64,000 bases of DNA from the NCBI GenBank assembly GCA_944319885.1, contig CALUFC010000003.1, forward strand, positions 62,001-126,000. The letters are read 5' to 3'. Positions within the stretch are counted from its first letter, which is position 1. Each line of letters begins with the position of its first letter. Below, one piece after another: positions 53,353 to 62,303 of this stretch. Under the pieces are notes generated by a model. The model saw only the letters and a list, made by a program, of their open reading frames with translations, was not told the origin of the DNA and did not search any database. A program made the translations under genes and the position numbers. The stretch comes from an uncultured Coriobacteriaceae bacterium. GTDB taxonomy: Bacteria > Actinomycetota > Coriobacteriia > Coriobacteriales > Coriobacteriaceae.

Positions 53353-55367
53353 GCTGGTTGATGGCGCAGGGTGGAGACGAGATCGAGACGCCCGACAGCG
53401 AAAAGGCGCCCGCGGCACGTCGCGTACCGCTGCACATGGTTCGTCTAGAACAGTTTGAAGAGGCGGTCGCGCTTTCGCAGGATGAGCGCACTGTATACCG
53501 CCGGCGGTTCGTCACCTTGTTTGCGGATGATTCACACGTACGTCGCGGCGGATTTGGCCGTGTAACGCGTGTGACAAACGCGTTGGGCGAGACGCTTGCG
53601 CTCAAAACACTCATCATCCCTCAGCGTGACGAACTTGAGCAGGAAGACCGCTATGCTGCGCGCGTGGATCGGCTCAAGAAATCATTCCGACGCGAATACG
53701 AGGATCATCGTGCCCTGTCGGGGCTTCGTGGCTTTCCGCGGCTCTACGGGTATGGGTTGGCAAACGGCGTACCCGCAATTGTCATGGAGTGGGTCGAGGG
53801 CATGACGCTCGAGGCGGTGCGCCGCCAGCTTGCGGTTGATGATGCCGGCAGGATGTCGCCGCTCGATGCGGCGCGTATCGGCAGCGCGCTGTTTGATTTG
53901 CTTGCCAACATGGACCTTATTGGCGGAGGCTTCGTGCACCGCGATATATCGCCCGCAAACATTATGGTGCGAACGGTTCGCTTGCCAATCGAGCAGCAGG
54001 CCGAAGAGGGTTCATTCGATCTCTGCCTCATTGACTTTGGTTCCGCGGCACTATTGGATCCATCAGAACATACTTCATTTACCGCGCAGGGCGGCTCGCT
54101 GCGTATGGCTACGGCGGCGTATGCTCCGCCCGAGATGCTTACGCAGGACTTGCCCCATATCGAGCGCTTGCGCAAATCGCCCGCCATCGATGTTTACGAG
54201 GCGGCGAGCGTGGTGTACGAGCTCGTCTGCGGATACCCGCCGTTTTGCATCGCGTCGCAAGAATCGCGAGGAACTGCTGGGCAGCCGCGAGGGGAGCGGG
54301 AAGGCGCCGGCGCAAAGAACCCTGCCAAAGAGAGGACACCAACGGATGCCTCATCGGCGAGTTCACCTTCGCCGTTCCGCATCAAGATGGACCAAAGGCC
54401 TCGACCCATACAATGCGTGCACGGTGCATGCCGGCTTGAAAACCTTGCCGATGTACTGGTCAAGGAGCCCGAGATTGCACTCGCAGCGGGCAAGGCGGCA
54501 CTCGATTTGCAGCTCAAGCCCACATCGCCCCAGGTAAAAGGTGCGCTCGAGATGGTCGATGAACAGCTGGCAGAACTGCTCATGCCGTGCTTTGCCACAG
54601 CTCAGCATAAGCGTCCCACCGCCCAGGCCATCTATGATGGACTCGATGCGTTTTGTGCTTACTACACCCAAAACATCGGCCGAGCGATGCGCGGGGAGGC
54701 GCTCATTCCGTGCACCGGATCTTCCTCCTGGCTCGATGCAACATCGCCGTTCGCGTTGCGCCGGCTCGTGCGTACGGTGGGCAAAGCGATTGCGGCGGCG
54801 GTGTTTGTCGTGGTGGTAGTCGCCACGGCTCTGCTCATCGACGGTGCCCCTGCAACGTTCGCTGCGGGCCCGATTGCGTGGCAGGGAAGGATAAGCGGTT
54901 TTGTCATCGCGGCCATGCTCGTCGTCCCGGCGCTGTGCGCATATCCTGCGCGCGGCAAACGAACGGGTACGAGCGTTGGTTTTGCGCGCGGCACGTTGAT
55001 GTTGCTGTGCGCTTCCGGGCTGGTCGCGGTGGCGATGTCCTGTTTGCACCTGGAGCAACCCGAACGAGCACGCGGTCTGCTTGCTGCGTTGTTTGCTGCC
55101 GAGAGTGCGGCGTGGTGCCCCATCGTGCTCGATTTCGCCATGACGGTCGTGCCGTCGCTCATTGCCGAGGCACGTCGCCGTCTGGCGTCGGGCATTGCCG
55201 GTGCAATCGAGGCTCCAGAAGAGGAACCGCTTCTGCCAGATGGCGACGGGGTAGATGCTGCCGAGACGGGCATCAGCGAGATCAACGACGCCGAAGCGGG
55301 CGACGTGGTGGCGCAGGAGCCTGCGGAACTCCATCCAGATACGGAAGGGGATGATCCCCGTGAGTGA
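53349..55367 (+). CDS. Membrane Ser/Thr protein kinase
   Basis: A 672-residue kinase. The kinase domain (about 55-440) has a glycine-rich loop RRGGFGRVTRV, ETLALKTL (catalytic Lys), VHRDISPANIMV and LIDFGSA. A roughly 110-residue insert lies late in the domain (SQESRGTAGQPRGEREG to ENLADVLVKEPEIAL), which is unusual. The C-terminal part has about four membrane helices (about 475-610) and an acidic tail. It starts at a GTG that overlaps the stop codon of the previous gene by 4 bases, and is followed at once by an FHA gene that could read its phosphorylation. Confidence 0.9.
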   Translation: MSWLMAQGGDEIETPDSEKAPAARRVPLHMVRLEQFEEAVALSQDERTVYRRRFVTLFADDSHVRRGGFGRVTRVTNALGETLALKTLIIPQRDELEQEDRYAARVDRLKKSFRREYEDHRALSGLRGFPRLYGYGLANGVPAIVMEWVEGMTLEAVRRQLAVDDAGRMSPLDAARIGSALFDLLANMDLIGGGFVHRDISPANIMVRTVRLPIEQQAEEGSFDLCLIDFGSAALLDPSEHTSFTAQGGSLRMATAAYAPPEMLTQDLPHIERLRKSPAIDVYEAASVVYELVCGYPPFCIASQESRGTAGQPRGEREGAGAKNPAKERTPTDASSASSPSPFRIKMDQRPRPIQCVHGACRLENLADVLVKEPEIALAAGKAALDLQLKPTSPQVKGALEMVDEQLAELLMPCFATAQHKRPTAQAIYDGLDAFCAYYTQNIGRAMRGEALIPCTGSSSWLDATSPFALRRLVRTVGKAIAAAVFVVVVVATALLIDGAPATFAAGPIAWQGRISGFVIAAMLVVPALCAYPARGKRTGTSVGFARGTLMLLCASGLVAVAMSCLHLEQPERARGLLAALFAAESAAWCPIVLDFAMTVVPSLIAEARRRLASGIAGAIEAPEEEPLLPDGDGVDAAETGISEINDAEAGDVVAQEPAELHPDTEGDDPRE

Positions 55368-56295
55368 TCTCACGCCTTGTGGGGCGATGTTCGCCATGTT
55401 CAAGCGCAAGGGAGGCATGTCAAACCGCGAGGTGGCGGGACTCGTGCTCTCTGCCCGCCCACTATCCGATGGCAAGAGCCCTGTAAGCCGGATAAGCGAC
55501 CGCACATGGGTGTCGCGCTTCATCGTCCATGCGCCAACAGGTTCGCTGCAGGAGCGGTACTTCCGTGATTACGGTAGCGCAGCGCAGCGGCTGTTCGATC
55601 GCATTCGGTCGAGCCATCGCAGGTTGAGCAATCAGCAGGTCATCGACTTCGTGCTCGATGAGCAAGAGCATCTCATGGAGCAGGCGCTCGAGGCGCAGCA
55701 TCAAAGCGCCGCGCTGTACCGCAACGCCATGGAGCGCATCGCAACGCTTCCGGGTAACTCCCCCGGCGAGCGCGCGGAAATGCTCATGGTGCTGCTCGTG
55801 GCAACGGGGTGTTCCGGGCAGGTGCGTGCTGCCGTCGCCTATACCATGGACTACGCGCGCAAGATGTTTGACGCGCGGCCCAGTACGCCGCCTTCGGTCG
55901 AGTGGGATGCCCAGGCAGAGGCGTCCGCGTCAGAAGCGCCGCACGCCATGGGGTTGCTGCGCCTCAAAGACGCGCTGGTAACGGGCGGTCCCTATTGGAT
56001 TGAGCCTGCGGGCGAGGGTGCTCAGATCGGCGCGCTTGCAACGGGCGAGCACGATGTCACCGATGTCGAGGACGATGTCTCTGGTCTGCATCTGCGCATC
56101 TGGCACGATGCCGAGTGCGGGTGGCTCGTCGAAGACCTTGACTCCACGAATGGCACGCAGCTTGTCGATGGGGCGGACGGTACGGTGCAGAGGCTCGCGC
56201 CGAACGCGCCTGAATCGCTGCATCCGGGCGATGAGATCCGCTTGGGCGCGGCAACAGCCTTTGCCCTCATCGAGGGCGAGGCGCAACCGGTATAG
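55360..56295 (+). CDS. FHA-domain protein
   Basis: A 311-residue cytoplasmic protein. The N-terminal 190 residues are helical and of unknown family (MFAMFKRKGGMSNREVAGLVLS, RISDRTWVSRFIVHAPTG). The C-terminus is a forkhead-associated domain (about 215-305) with the conserved core VSGLHLRIWHD and VEDLDSTNGTQLVDG; the first GR of classical FHA domains is replaced. The GTG start has GGAAGGGG 9 bases upstream and overlaps the kinase stop codon by 8 bases; an ATG at 55351 is too close to the ribosome site. It probably binds phosphothreonine made by the kinase encoded just before. Confidence 0.88.
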   Translation: MSDLTPCGAMFAMFKRKGGMSNREVAGLVLSARPLSDGKSPVSRISDRTWVSRFIVHAPTGSLQERYFRDYGSAAQRLFDRIRSSHRRLSNQQVIDFVLDEQEHLMEQALEAQHQSAALYRNAMERIATLPGNSPGERAEMLMVLLVATGCSGQVRAAVAYTMDYARKMFDARPSTPPSVEWDAQAEASASEAPHAMGLLRLKDALVTGGPYWIEPAGEGAQIGALATGEHDVTDVEDDVSGLHLRIWHDAECGWLVEDLDSTNGTQLVDGADGTVQRLAPNAPESLHPGDEIRLGAATAFALIEGEAQPV

Positions 56296-56326
56296 CCTGC
56301 GTAAACGCCAGCAGCATCTATCGCGA

Positions 56327-56370
56327 CGGGATGGGCGACGAGGCCGGATAAGGCGCTGCAGCCCATCCCG
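56327..56370. terminator. Bidirectional terminator between FHA gene and brxL
   Basis: A perfect 10-bp stem (56327-56336 with 56361-56370) with a 24-base loop between convergent genes. The stop codon of brxL begins 8 bases beyond it. Confidence 0.55.
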
Positions 56371-56377
56371 TACGCCT

Positions 56378-58549
56378 CTACACGCCGAGCGCCTTCTTGG
56401 CGGCCGCCACGGCATCGCCACTCTCGTAGAATTCAGGACTTACCGAGCCAATGAGCTCGGGTGAGATGCCCTGCAAGTCGACAATCGAGCTCATGGGCAG
56501 CAAGATGCGCTTGGCGCCGGCGTTTTTGGCTACACGCATGACATCCTCGAGGTTCGCCACAGGTTCCAACGTGCCCGAGATGCGCAGGATGCCCGGGATA
56601 GCGAGTCCCGCCATGACGGGGCGGTTCGCAGCGGCCGAGCACAACCCGATAAACTCGGCGAGCGAGAGCTCGGCCGAGAGGCCTTTACTCTGGATGTCGT
56701 TGTAATACAGCAGATAGTCCTTATTGGAGATGTGCATGCCGCTCGCAAGTCGCGATGCGTTCTGCTTGAACTGCTGGAAGGCGGCGTCCATCGAATCGTT
56801 TACGGCTTTGTTGTAGCCAACGCCCTCGGTGCGGAACTTCATATCGCCCGCGATGGCCTTGTTTTCAAGCCGGTACACGGCGGTCTCATCGTTCATCGAG
56901 GTGCCAATGGCAAAGACGTGCCCCGGCAGCAGGGAGGCGTCGGGGATGAGCGTGTCGTCGGCTTGCTCGGGTACGCGCGCGATCACCGACTCGGTGGGGT
57001 TCTCCGCGTCAACATAGCCCAGGTTGACGTCGATAAACTCGATGCCCGCCATAATCTTGAGCTGCTCTTTCACGCGGCGGCGCCCCTCGATGGCATATTC
57101 GAGCAGCATGCGCACGTCTTCTTTATCCATGTTGCCGTCGGGGAAGACGAGCTTCGCCAGGCCCGAGAAGGTTTTGCGCACGCCGATCTCATCGCGGCGG
57201 TTGAAGTCGCCGTTCAGGCGGAAGCACTGGTCGAGATAGTGCGTGAAGTCACGTCGGCGCATCTCGTGGCAGAACTCCGAGAGACAATCGGTGATGAGGC
57301 TGTAGCGCCCGGTGATGAGGTCCGAACGCATCTTGGGAACTTCCCAACCGGGCAGATAGCAGTGGATGCGGTCGAAGAACGCGCTGTCGTTGTTAAACTC
57401 CGGCGGGAACGGCTCGAAGAGGTGCGTGGTTTTGAGGATGTTCTGCACGCTGTCGTTGATGTTGCCCTCGAAGACCATCGACGCCTCGGCATTGAACAGC
57501 TCGCGTCCGCGGCCGAAGGTGCCGTTGGCCATATAGCCCTTCATGATCTGGATGGCGTTGGCGTCCTTGTAGTGCATGCCCGCAACCTCGTCGAAGGCGA
57601 TGCAGTCCCAGTGGCCCACCAAGCCGATGCCGCCCGTGCGCGCCACGTTATTGGCAAACAGCATCGCGGTGGTTGCCTGTCCGCCGGAGAGCAGGTAGGA
57701 ATAGGGCGATACCTCGGTATAGATATGCGATTTGCCCGTGCCGCGCGGCCCCAGTTCGCAGAGGTTGTAGTTGAGCTCGATGAGCGGAACCATGCGGATG
57801 AGGAAGTGCATGCGCTCGCGCGGGGAGAGCGCGCTGGCTTCGTAACCGGCGGAGCGCAGGACGAGCGCGATCCATTCATCGGTGGAGAACTCACAGCGCC
57901 GGGAGATGATCTGGTCGACATCGAGGTTGGGCATCTGGATAGGCGTGAGGTCGATGATGTGGAATGGCGAGTTCTCCGGACCCTTGCCGTTTTTCGAGGG
58001 CCTGGGCTTGATGGTGGCGGCTGGATCCTCGCCAAAGACATCGGAAAGCGGGTCTTCGGCAACGTCTTCGGGACGCAGGTATTGGATGCGCGCGATGCAC
58101 CAAATGCCGCCGGTGAGCATCTTGGTGTACTGGCGCACATACTCGTCGGGCATGATGAACGGCTCGATGGCGAGGTTGGCGAGGTTCGCCACGTAGATAT
58201 CGCGGCGCTCGTCGAGATAGGCGCTCACCTTGTCGATGATGGTGTACTGCCCCAGCTCGCGAATACGCGACTTGATGACCTCGCTCTCCTCGGTGCGAAC
58301 GTAGTTTTCGGCAAGGATCTTGCGGATGCGCGCGAGCCCCTCGTCAAGCGCGGTGGGGTCATCGGTGGCGCAATAGGTGCCCAGCAGGTACTCCAGGACG
58401 AACGTGGGGATGCCCGCGCCGCGCTTCATGAGGGCGGTGAGGTCTTTGCGAACGATAAGTCCGGGGAAGTTGCGCACGATTTTGCGGTCGAGTTCGTCCT
58501 TCTCGTAGGCGGGGGCGGCGATTGCGGTGTTGTCGCTCATGGTTACCAT
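56378..58549 (-). CDS. brxL: BREX system protein BrxL
   Basis: A 723-residue AAA+ protein of type 1 BREX phage defence. The central ATPase domain has Walker A ELGPRGTGKSHIYT (about residue 270) and Walker B-like DCIAFDEVAGMHYKD. The C-terminal Lon-like domain (about 540-723) includes LSLAEFIGLCSAAANRPVMAGLAIPGILRISG; the usual PSAG Ser motif is not conserved, so protease action is doubtful. In published work BrxL forms DNA-encircling hexameric rings. The start overlaps the pglZ stop codon; an ATG 3 codons later (58540) is as plausible. It is last in the operon. Confidence 0.95.
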   Translation of the reverse strand: MVTMSDNTAIAAPAYEKDELDRKIVRNFPGLIVRKDLTALMKRGAGIPTFVLEYLLGTYCATDDPTALDEGLARIRKILAENYVRTEESEVIKSRIRELGQYTIIDKVSAYLDERRDIYVANLANLAIEPFIMPDEYVRQYTKMLTGGIWCIARIQYLRPEDVAEDPLSDVFGEDPAATIKPRPSKNGKGPENSPFHIIDLTPIQMPNLDVDQIISRRCEFSTDEWIALVLRSAGYEASALSPRERMHFLIRMVPLIELNYNLCELGPRGTGKSHIYTEVSPYSYLLSGGQATTAMLFANNVARTGGIGLVGHWDCIAFDEVAGMHYKDANAIQIMKGYMANGTFGRGRELFNAEASMVFEGNINDSVQNILKTTHLFEPFPPEFNNDSAFFDRIHCYLPGWEVPKMRSDLITGRYSLITDCLSEFCHEMRRRDFTHYLDQCFRLNGDFNRRDEIGVRKTFSGLAKLVFPDGNMDKEDVRMLLEYAIEGRRRVKEQLKIMAGIEFIDVNLGYVDAENPTESVIARVPEQADDTLIPDASLLPGHVFAIGTSMNDETAVYRLENKAIAGDMKFRTEGVGYNKAVNDSMDAAFQQFKQNASRLASGMHISNKDYLLYYNDIQSKGLSAELSLAEFIGLCSAAANRPVMAGLAIPGILRISGTLEPVANLEDVMRVAKNAGAKRILLPMSSIVDLQGISPELIGSVSPEFYESGDAVAAAKKALGV

Positions 58550-61152
58550 CCAAAGTCAATCGAAGGGGCAAAGGCAACGCGGATGTGGAGGTCGCAGAGT
58601 GCTTGGACCTCACGCGTGGCGGTGTTGCGTGTATAGAGGCGATACAGCTCCTGTTCCGAGGTTGCGGCGCCCGGCTTTAAGGACAGCGAGACACGGTGCC
58701 GGCGTGCGGTGGCATCAGAGGCGGTGCGGTCGGCAACCACGCGGGCGATATCGGTGACGGGCTCGTGAGCAACATCGCCTACGAAGACCTCGTACTCCGC
58801 CGGGAGCACCTTGCCGCCCACGGGCTCTTCTTGCAAGAACTCCAGGGTGAACAGCGAGTTGGTAATCGTATCGATACGCGAGACAAGCGAGATGCTCGCC
58901 GGCGTGCTCTCAACGTAGCCCTTGCTGCCGGCGCGTTTGTTGGTAAAGCGCAGCACGGGGACGCAGAACTCTTGCAGCGAGATGCCACCATGCACGTAGT
59001 TCTCTCCGCCGCCCGCCATGCGCAGGCGCACGCATTCGCGAGGCGCAAGGCCCACAAGCGATTCCTGCTCGGGTGCCGTGGGGAGTGCCACGCTCATGAG
59101 CGGCCCGGCTTGCACGCCATCCAGGGCAACGGCATAGCGCCTGCCTGCCTCAACAATGGTTCCCGCGATATCGGAGACCGAGATGTGCTCTGATTCCATC
59201 AAGGGGCGATCGGTGTAGAGGAAGCCGTGGTCGGCGGTAATGGTGATGTTGGATGCGCCGAATTCGCGCACGATGAGCTGCGTGCACGCGGTGAGCTCGT
59301 CGACCGCTTCCGTGCACGCGGTGAACACCTTGCGTTCGGTGGGCTCCTTGTCGCCGAGCGCGTCGATGGTGTTGTGGTAAATGTAGACAACCTCGGCATC
59401 GGCCACCAGCTCGCGCCGCTCGGCGCGGCCCATCTCGTTGAAGAAGTCGTCGTAGCGCACCGCAACGGCGGCTCCCGCGCGTCGTTGCAGCGCCTGCTGG
59501 CGCGCATCGGTGGTTTGAGCTTCTGCTCCGTCTACGAGCACCGAGAGCCGCTGCTTGCCTGGTGTGCCCGCAGCTGCGTAGGTGAACGTGCCAAAGGGGA
59601 GCAGCGCCGCCATGCCCGCTTTGGTGATAGAGGGGAAGACCGCCTGCGCGGAGCGCAGGTCGCAGACGCCCTTGGTTTCACGCTCGAGACGCTCGGCAAG
59701 CTCGGCGGCAACTTCGAAGCGCAACGCATCTGAGACGACCACCCAGGCACGCTTTTTAGTGTGGAGCACCGGTTCCACTTCGGCCAGATAGAAATCGAGC
59801 TGGCGCGGTATGTTGTTCACGTAGCCCACGTTCGCAAGATCCGTCTCGCAGGCTTCTGCCCATCGACGCGAGAGCTCTTTTAAGAACCAACCTTTATAGA
59901 GGTCTTCAAGAGCGTTGCAGCAGGTGCGGAAATCCTCATCGAGCGCATAGGCGCCCAAGCGAAGCGACTGACCAAACGCGGTATACAGCTCGCGATACCA
60001 GCGGTCCATGTGCCACCATGACTGCGTGTAGTGCTTCCAAAGGGCCTCGGCGTTTCCCGCGGGAAGCGTTGGGCCATATTCATGGTAGAAGCTCTGCATG
60101 AGTGCCGCGTGGCGCACGCCCTCGTAGTAGCAGGCGAAGTGCGCGCTCCACAGACAGCTTCGCCGCTCGTTAGCAAGTTCGGCGGCGGTATCTGCGCCGT
60201 TGGGTTCCGCGACGGCGGCGAACAGCTTGCGGAGGATGATGGCATCGATGCAGGGGAAGATGTCGGCGCGGGCAAGCTCTGCGGGATCGACGTGCGAAAG
60301 CAGCCCCTCGATGTTTGATGAATCCTCAACCGTGCAGCAGAGTTCGAGCAGCTCGTCGGCAAGGTTGCCGCGTGCCCACTCGTGCACAAGCGTCCGGCAG
60401 AAAGGTGCATGTGCAAGCGAGTAGCACGAGGCAAGCGGCACCAGGGCGCTCTCGGGAACCGAGGGAGCGAGCGCGGTGAGCAGCACGTGCTGCGCGAGCG
60501 CCGTAAGGTCGCAAATATCACCCGTGAATCCGGTCCAACTGGCAACAGCCCGCGTGAAGGCTTCTGCCACCTTTGCCTTTTCGAGAGCGCTTTGAGCTTC
60601 GGGTGCCCCCTCGCTTGCTGCCATGACGAGGTAGCCAATGAGCACGTGCTCGGCATCAGCCTGTTTTGCACCCAGCGCGCAGGCCATGATAGCAAGTTCG
60701 AGCTGCTGCGGCGTCTCATAGCGCTCCTGGAGGCGCGCAAGCTTCTTAAGGTTGGTCTTCTTGGTAAGAAATGCTTTGTGGGCCGTAAAGGCATTGCGCA
60801 TCTGTGATGTGTCGATACCGTTGAGCTCGCGCATCTGAACAGAGACATAGTCTGCCGAGAACTGCTGCGCACGAGCCTCGATATCGGCAAGCCAATCGCC
60901 GGAGAGGTTGCGCTGGCGTTGCCGGTACAGCAGGATGCGCCTACCAGCAAGGTTGCCGTTAAGTTCGCGCTTGAGTGCGAACCGCGAGCCTGGCTGCTCG
61001 CGTATCACTTCAACGCCGGGAAGCTCGAAGCTATCGAGCGTGTCCGAGAACTCACCGTCTGGGTCATGCCAGATAACGATGGTTTCTCCTGCCTGCATGT
61101 TTGAGTTGTCGAAGCATCGCTTCAATTCGTTTGAAATGTCCGTCGTCCTCAT
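58543..61152 (-). CDS. pglZ: BREX phosphatase PglZ
   Basis: An 869-residue PglZ of the alkaline-phosphatase superfamily, a core BREX component. The N-terminal half is the BREX-specific region beginning ELKRCFDNSNMQAGETIVIWHDPDGEF. The phosphatase-like domain has WVVVSDALRFEVAAELAERL (metal Asp) and ITITADHGFLYTDRPL (metal Asp/His). The C-terminus includes GGISLQEFCVPVLRF, typical of PglZ. The full length is open, with no frameshift. AAGG lies 7 bases upstream of the ATG. It starts 9 bases after the pglX remnant ends and runs into brxL, the usual type 1 order. Confidence 0.95.
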   Translation of the reverse strand: MRTTDISNELKRCFDNSNMQAGETIVIWHDPDGEFSDTLDSFELPGVEVIREQPGSRFALKRELNGNLAGRRILLYRQRQRNLSGDWLADIEARAQQFSADYVSVQMRELNGIDTSQMRNAFTAHKAFLTKKTNLKKLARLQERYETPQQLELAIMACALGAKQADAEHVLIGYLVMAASEGAPEAQSALEKAKVAEAFTRAVASWTGFTGDICDLTALAQHVLLTALAPSVPESALVPLASCYSLAHAPFCRTLVHEWARGNLADELLELCCTVEDSSNIEGLLSHVDPAELARADIFPCIDAIILRKLFAAVAEPNGADTAAELANERRSCLWSAHFACYYEGVRHAALMQSFYHEYGPTLPAGNAEALWKHYTQSWWHMDRWYRELYTAFGQSLRLGAYALDEDFRTCCNALEDLYKGWFLKELSRRWAEACETDLANVGYVNNIPRQLDFYLAEVEPVLHTKKRAWVVVSDALRFEVAAELAERLERETKGVCDLRSAQAVFPSITKAGMAALLPFGTFTYAAAGTPGKQRLSVLVDGAEAQTTDARQQALQRRAGAAVAVRYDDFFNEMGRAERRELVADAEVVYIYHNTIDALGDKEPTERKVFTACTEAVDELTACTQLIVREFGASNITITADHGFLYTDRPLMESEHISVSDIAGTIVEAGRRYAVALDGVQAGPLMSVALPTAPEQESLVGLAPRECVRLRMAGGGENYVHGGISLQEFCVPVLRFTNKRAGSKGYVESTPASISLVSRIDTITNSLFTLEFLQEEPVGGKVLPAEYEVFVGDVAHEPVTDIARVVADRTASDATARRHRVSLSLKPGAATSEQELYRLYTRNTATREVQALCDLHIRVAFAPSIDFGW

Positions 61153-61161
61153 TTGTATGCC

Positions 61162-62136
61162 TTACTTAATCATTGCCAGCACATCACCGAATTTGGGGTA
61201 GTTCATCTTCACGCCGTCGTCGAGGTCGATCGCAATCATCTGATCGGCGAGCCGATGGATCTTCTCCTCGAACAGGCGAATCTCGTCCATCTGGCTGCTG
61301 ATGCGTTTGTATTCCTTGGTGAGTGCAGCCTTTTGGCGGCCAGCGGCGGTTTCAAGCGACGCTTCGATGCCAGCCAACCGGCTGCGGTAGCGCTCCTGCT
61401 GTGGATGCACGTACTCTGTACGGATGCGCGCCATAAGGTCGGGCCGGTAACGGTGCATATAGAAGAGCGCTTTGAAGCTGTTCTTCTTGCCAGCGTCGAG
61501 CAACCAGTAAATGGGGCGTTTCTTGTATGTCTTGCAATGGTCTTTGAAAAACTCCTTGAGGAAATACTGGCGGATGACCTCGCGGGCAGTGCACTTGGCG
61601 GCGGAGTCGAGCGCGTCGGCCACGTATTGGAGGTTCTCTTCGAGTGTTTCTGACCCATATGCTGCGATAACGAACTGTTCGAACCGCGCAACGATGTCGT
61701 CGCCAAAGTACTCGTCATCAGTAATGGGGAGGACATTATCCGCATCGGGCATAAAGGTCACGTGCTCAGGGTCGGGCATCTTGGCGAGGTACTCGGCTAC
61801 GGTGTCGCCCTGGTTGGCAAGCACCAGCCCATCCACATCGAGCGAATAGCGGCCGAACATGCACCCCACGGCGTAGCTTATAAACGAGACAATCTCGTCG
61901 CGGCGGGTGCGCACATAATTGTTGCCCTTGAAGCTTTCCGGGATCTCCTCTTTGGTATCGAAGATTCGCGCGACCGAGACGTACTTGTCCTCGACCTCAA
62001 TGGGAACCTCACCCACCATGTTGTAGATTTCCGCAAAGATGCGGTTGAGCTCCTCCTCGTTGGCTTTGAGCTGGTCAAAGCGCTCGTTGACCTCCGTCTT
62101 GTGCGCTTCGTATTTGTCGCGTATGAGAGTTGCCAT
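61162..62136 (-). CDS. pglX: BREX PglX, C-terminal remnant without methyltransferase domain
   Basis: A 324-residue protein that aligns by eye with the last quarter of PglX, the adenine methyltransferase of type 1 BREX (normally about 1,150-1,250 residues). Diagnostic segments: ANEEELNRIFAEIY, SFISYAVGCMFGRYSLDVDGL, DDEYFGDDIVARFEQF, CKTYKKRPIYWLLDAGKKN and LADQMIAIDLDDGVKMNY. The S-adenosylmethionine and NPPY motifs and the recognition region are absent, and upstream DNA encodes nothing PglX-like. The frame is open from an ATG with AAAGG upstream. It looks like a 5' deletion that kept or acquired a start, and it cannot methylate DNA by itself. Confidence 0.9.
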   Translation of the reverse strand: MATLIRDKYEAHKTEVNERFDQLKANEEELNRIFAEIYNMVGEVPIEVEDKYVSVARIFDTKEEIPESFKGNNYVRTRRDEIVSFISYAVGCMFGRYSLDVDGLVLANQGDTVAEYLAKMPDPEHVTFMPDADNVLPITDDEYFGDDIVARFEQFVIAAYGSETLEENLQYVADALDSAAKCTAREVIRQYFLKEFFKDHCKTYKKRPIYWLLDAGKKNSFKALFYMHRYRPDLMARIRTEYVHPQQERYRSRLAGIEASLETAAGRQKAALTKEYKRISSQMDEIRLFEEKIHRLADQMIAIDLDDGVKMNYPKFGDVLAMIK

Positions 62137-62158
62137 GCTATGCCGCCTTTCGATATGT

Positions 62159-62172
62159 AGAACGCGTGTTCG
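62159..62172 (-). promoter_or_regulatory. LexA-like box 1 upstream of pglX remnant
   Basis: On the minus strand the site reads CGAACACGCGTTCT, close to the Gram-positive/actinobacterial LexA consensus CGAAC-N4-GTTCG. It lies 23 bases upstream of the pglX-remnant start codon. Confidence 0.6.
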
Positions 62173-62184
62173 TCTCTATAATGG

Positions 62185-62198
62185 AGAACATGTGTTCG
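62185..62198 (-). promoter_or_regulatory. LexA-like box 2 upstream of pglX remnant
   Basis: On the minus strand the site reads CGAACACATGTTCT, a near-perfect LexA box. Its centre is 26 bases from that of box 1, in the same orientation. The sequence between them contains an AT-rich TATAAT/ATTATA that could be a -10 element in either direction. Confidence 0.65.
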
Positions 62199-62211
62199 AA
62201 ATTTGATATGA

Positions 62212-62241
62212 TTGAATGGACGAACCGGCACGTGGTATAAA
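62212..62241 (+). promoter_or_regulatory. Promoter of the DUF3800 leader RNA
   Basis: TTGAAT (62212-62217) and TATAAA (62236-62241) with an 18-base spacer make a good sigma-70-type promoter. Transcription would start about at 62248, exactly where the first hairpin of the leader begins. Confidence 0.55.
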
Positions 62242-62247
62242 TAAGGT

Positions 62248-62303
62248 GGTCTTCCCCACAAGGAGGGCCTCCGACAGCCGGGGGTTTTCCCCCGGCATTT
62301 TTG
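62248..62303 (+). ncRNA. Structured leader RNA of the DUF3800 gene
   Basis: Hairpin 1 pairs 62248-62255 with 62262-62269 (8 bp, two G-U pairs, loop CCACAA). Hairpin 2 pairs GCCGGGGG (62277-62284) with CCCCCGGC (62289-62296) around a TTTT loop and is followed by ATTTTTG, an intrinsic terminator. The DUF3800 start codon is 21 bases further on. Structured RNAs upstream of DUF3800 genes have been catalogued as the 'DUF3800' motif families by comparative genomics. Whether this one belongs to a named class needs a covariance-model search. Confidence 0.6.

Noticed and set aside
56378-58549. Annotation of BrxL as an active Lon protease
   Set aside because: The C-terminal domain is Lon-like in outline, but the PSAG-type catalytic serine motif is not conserved.
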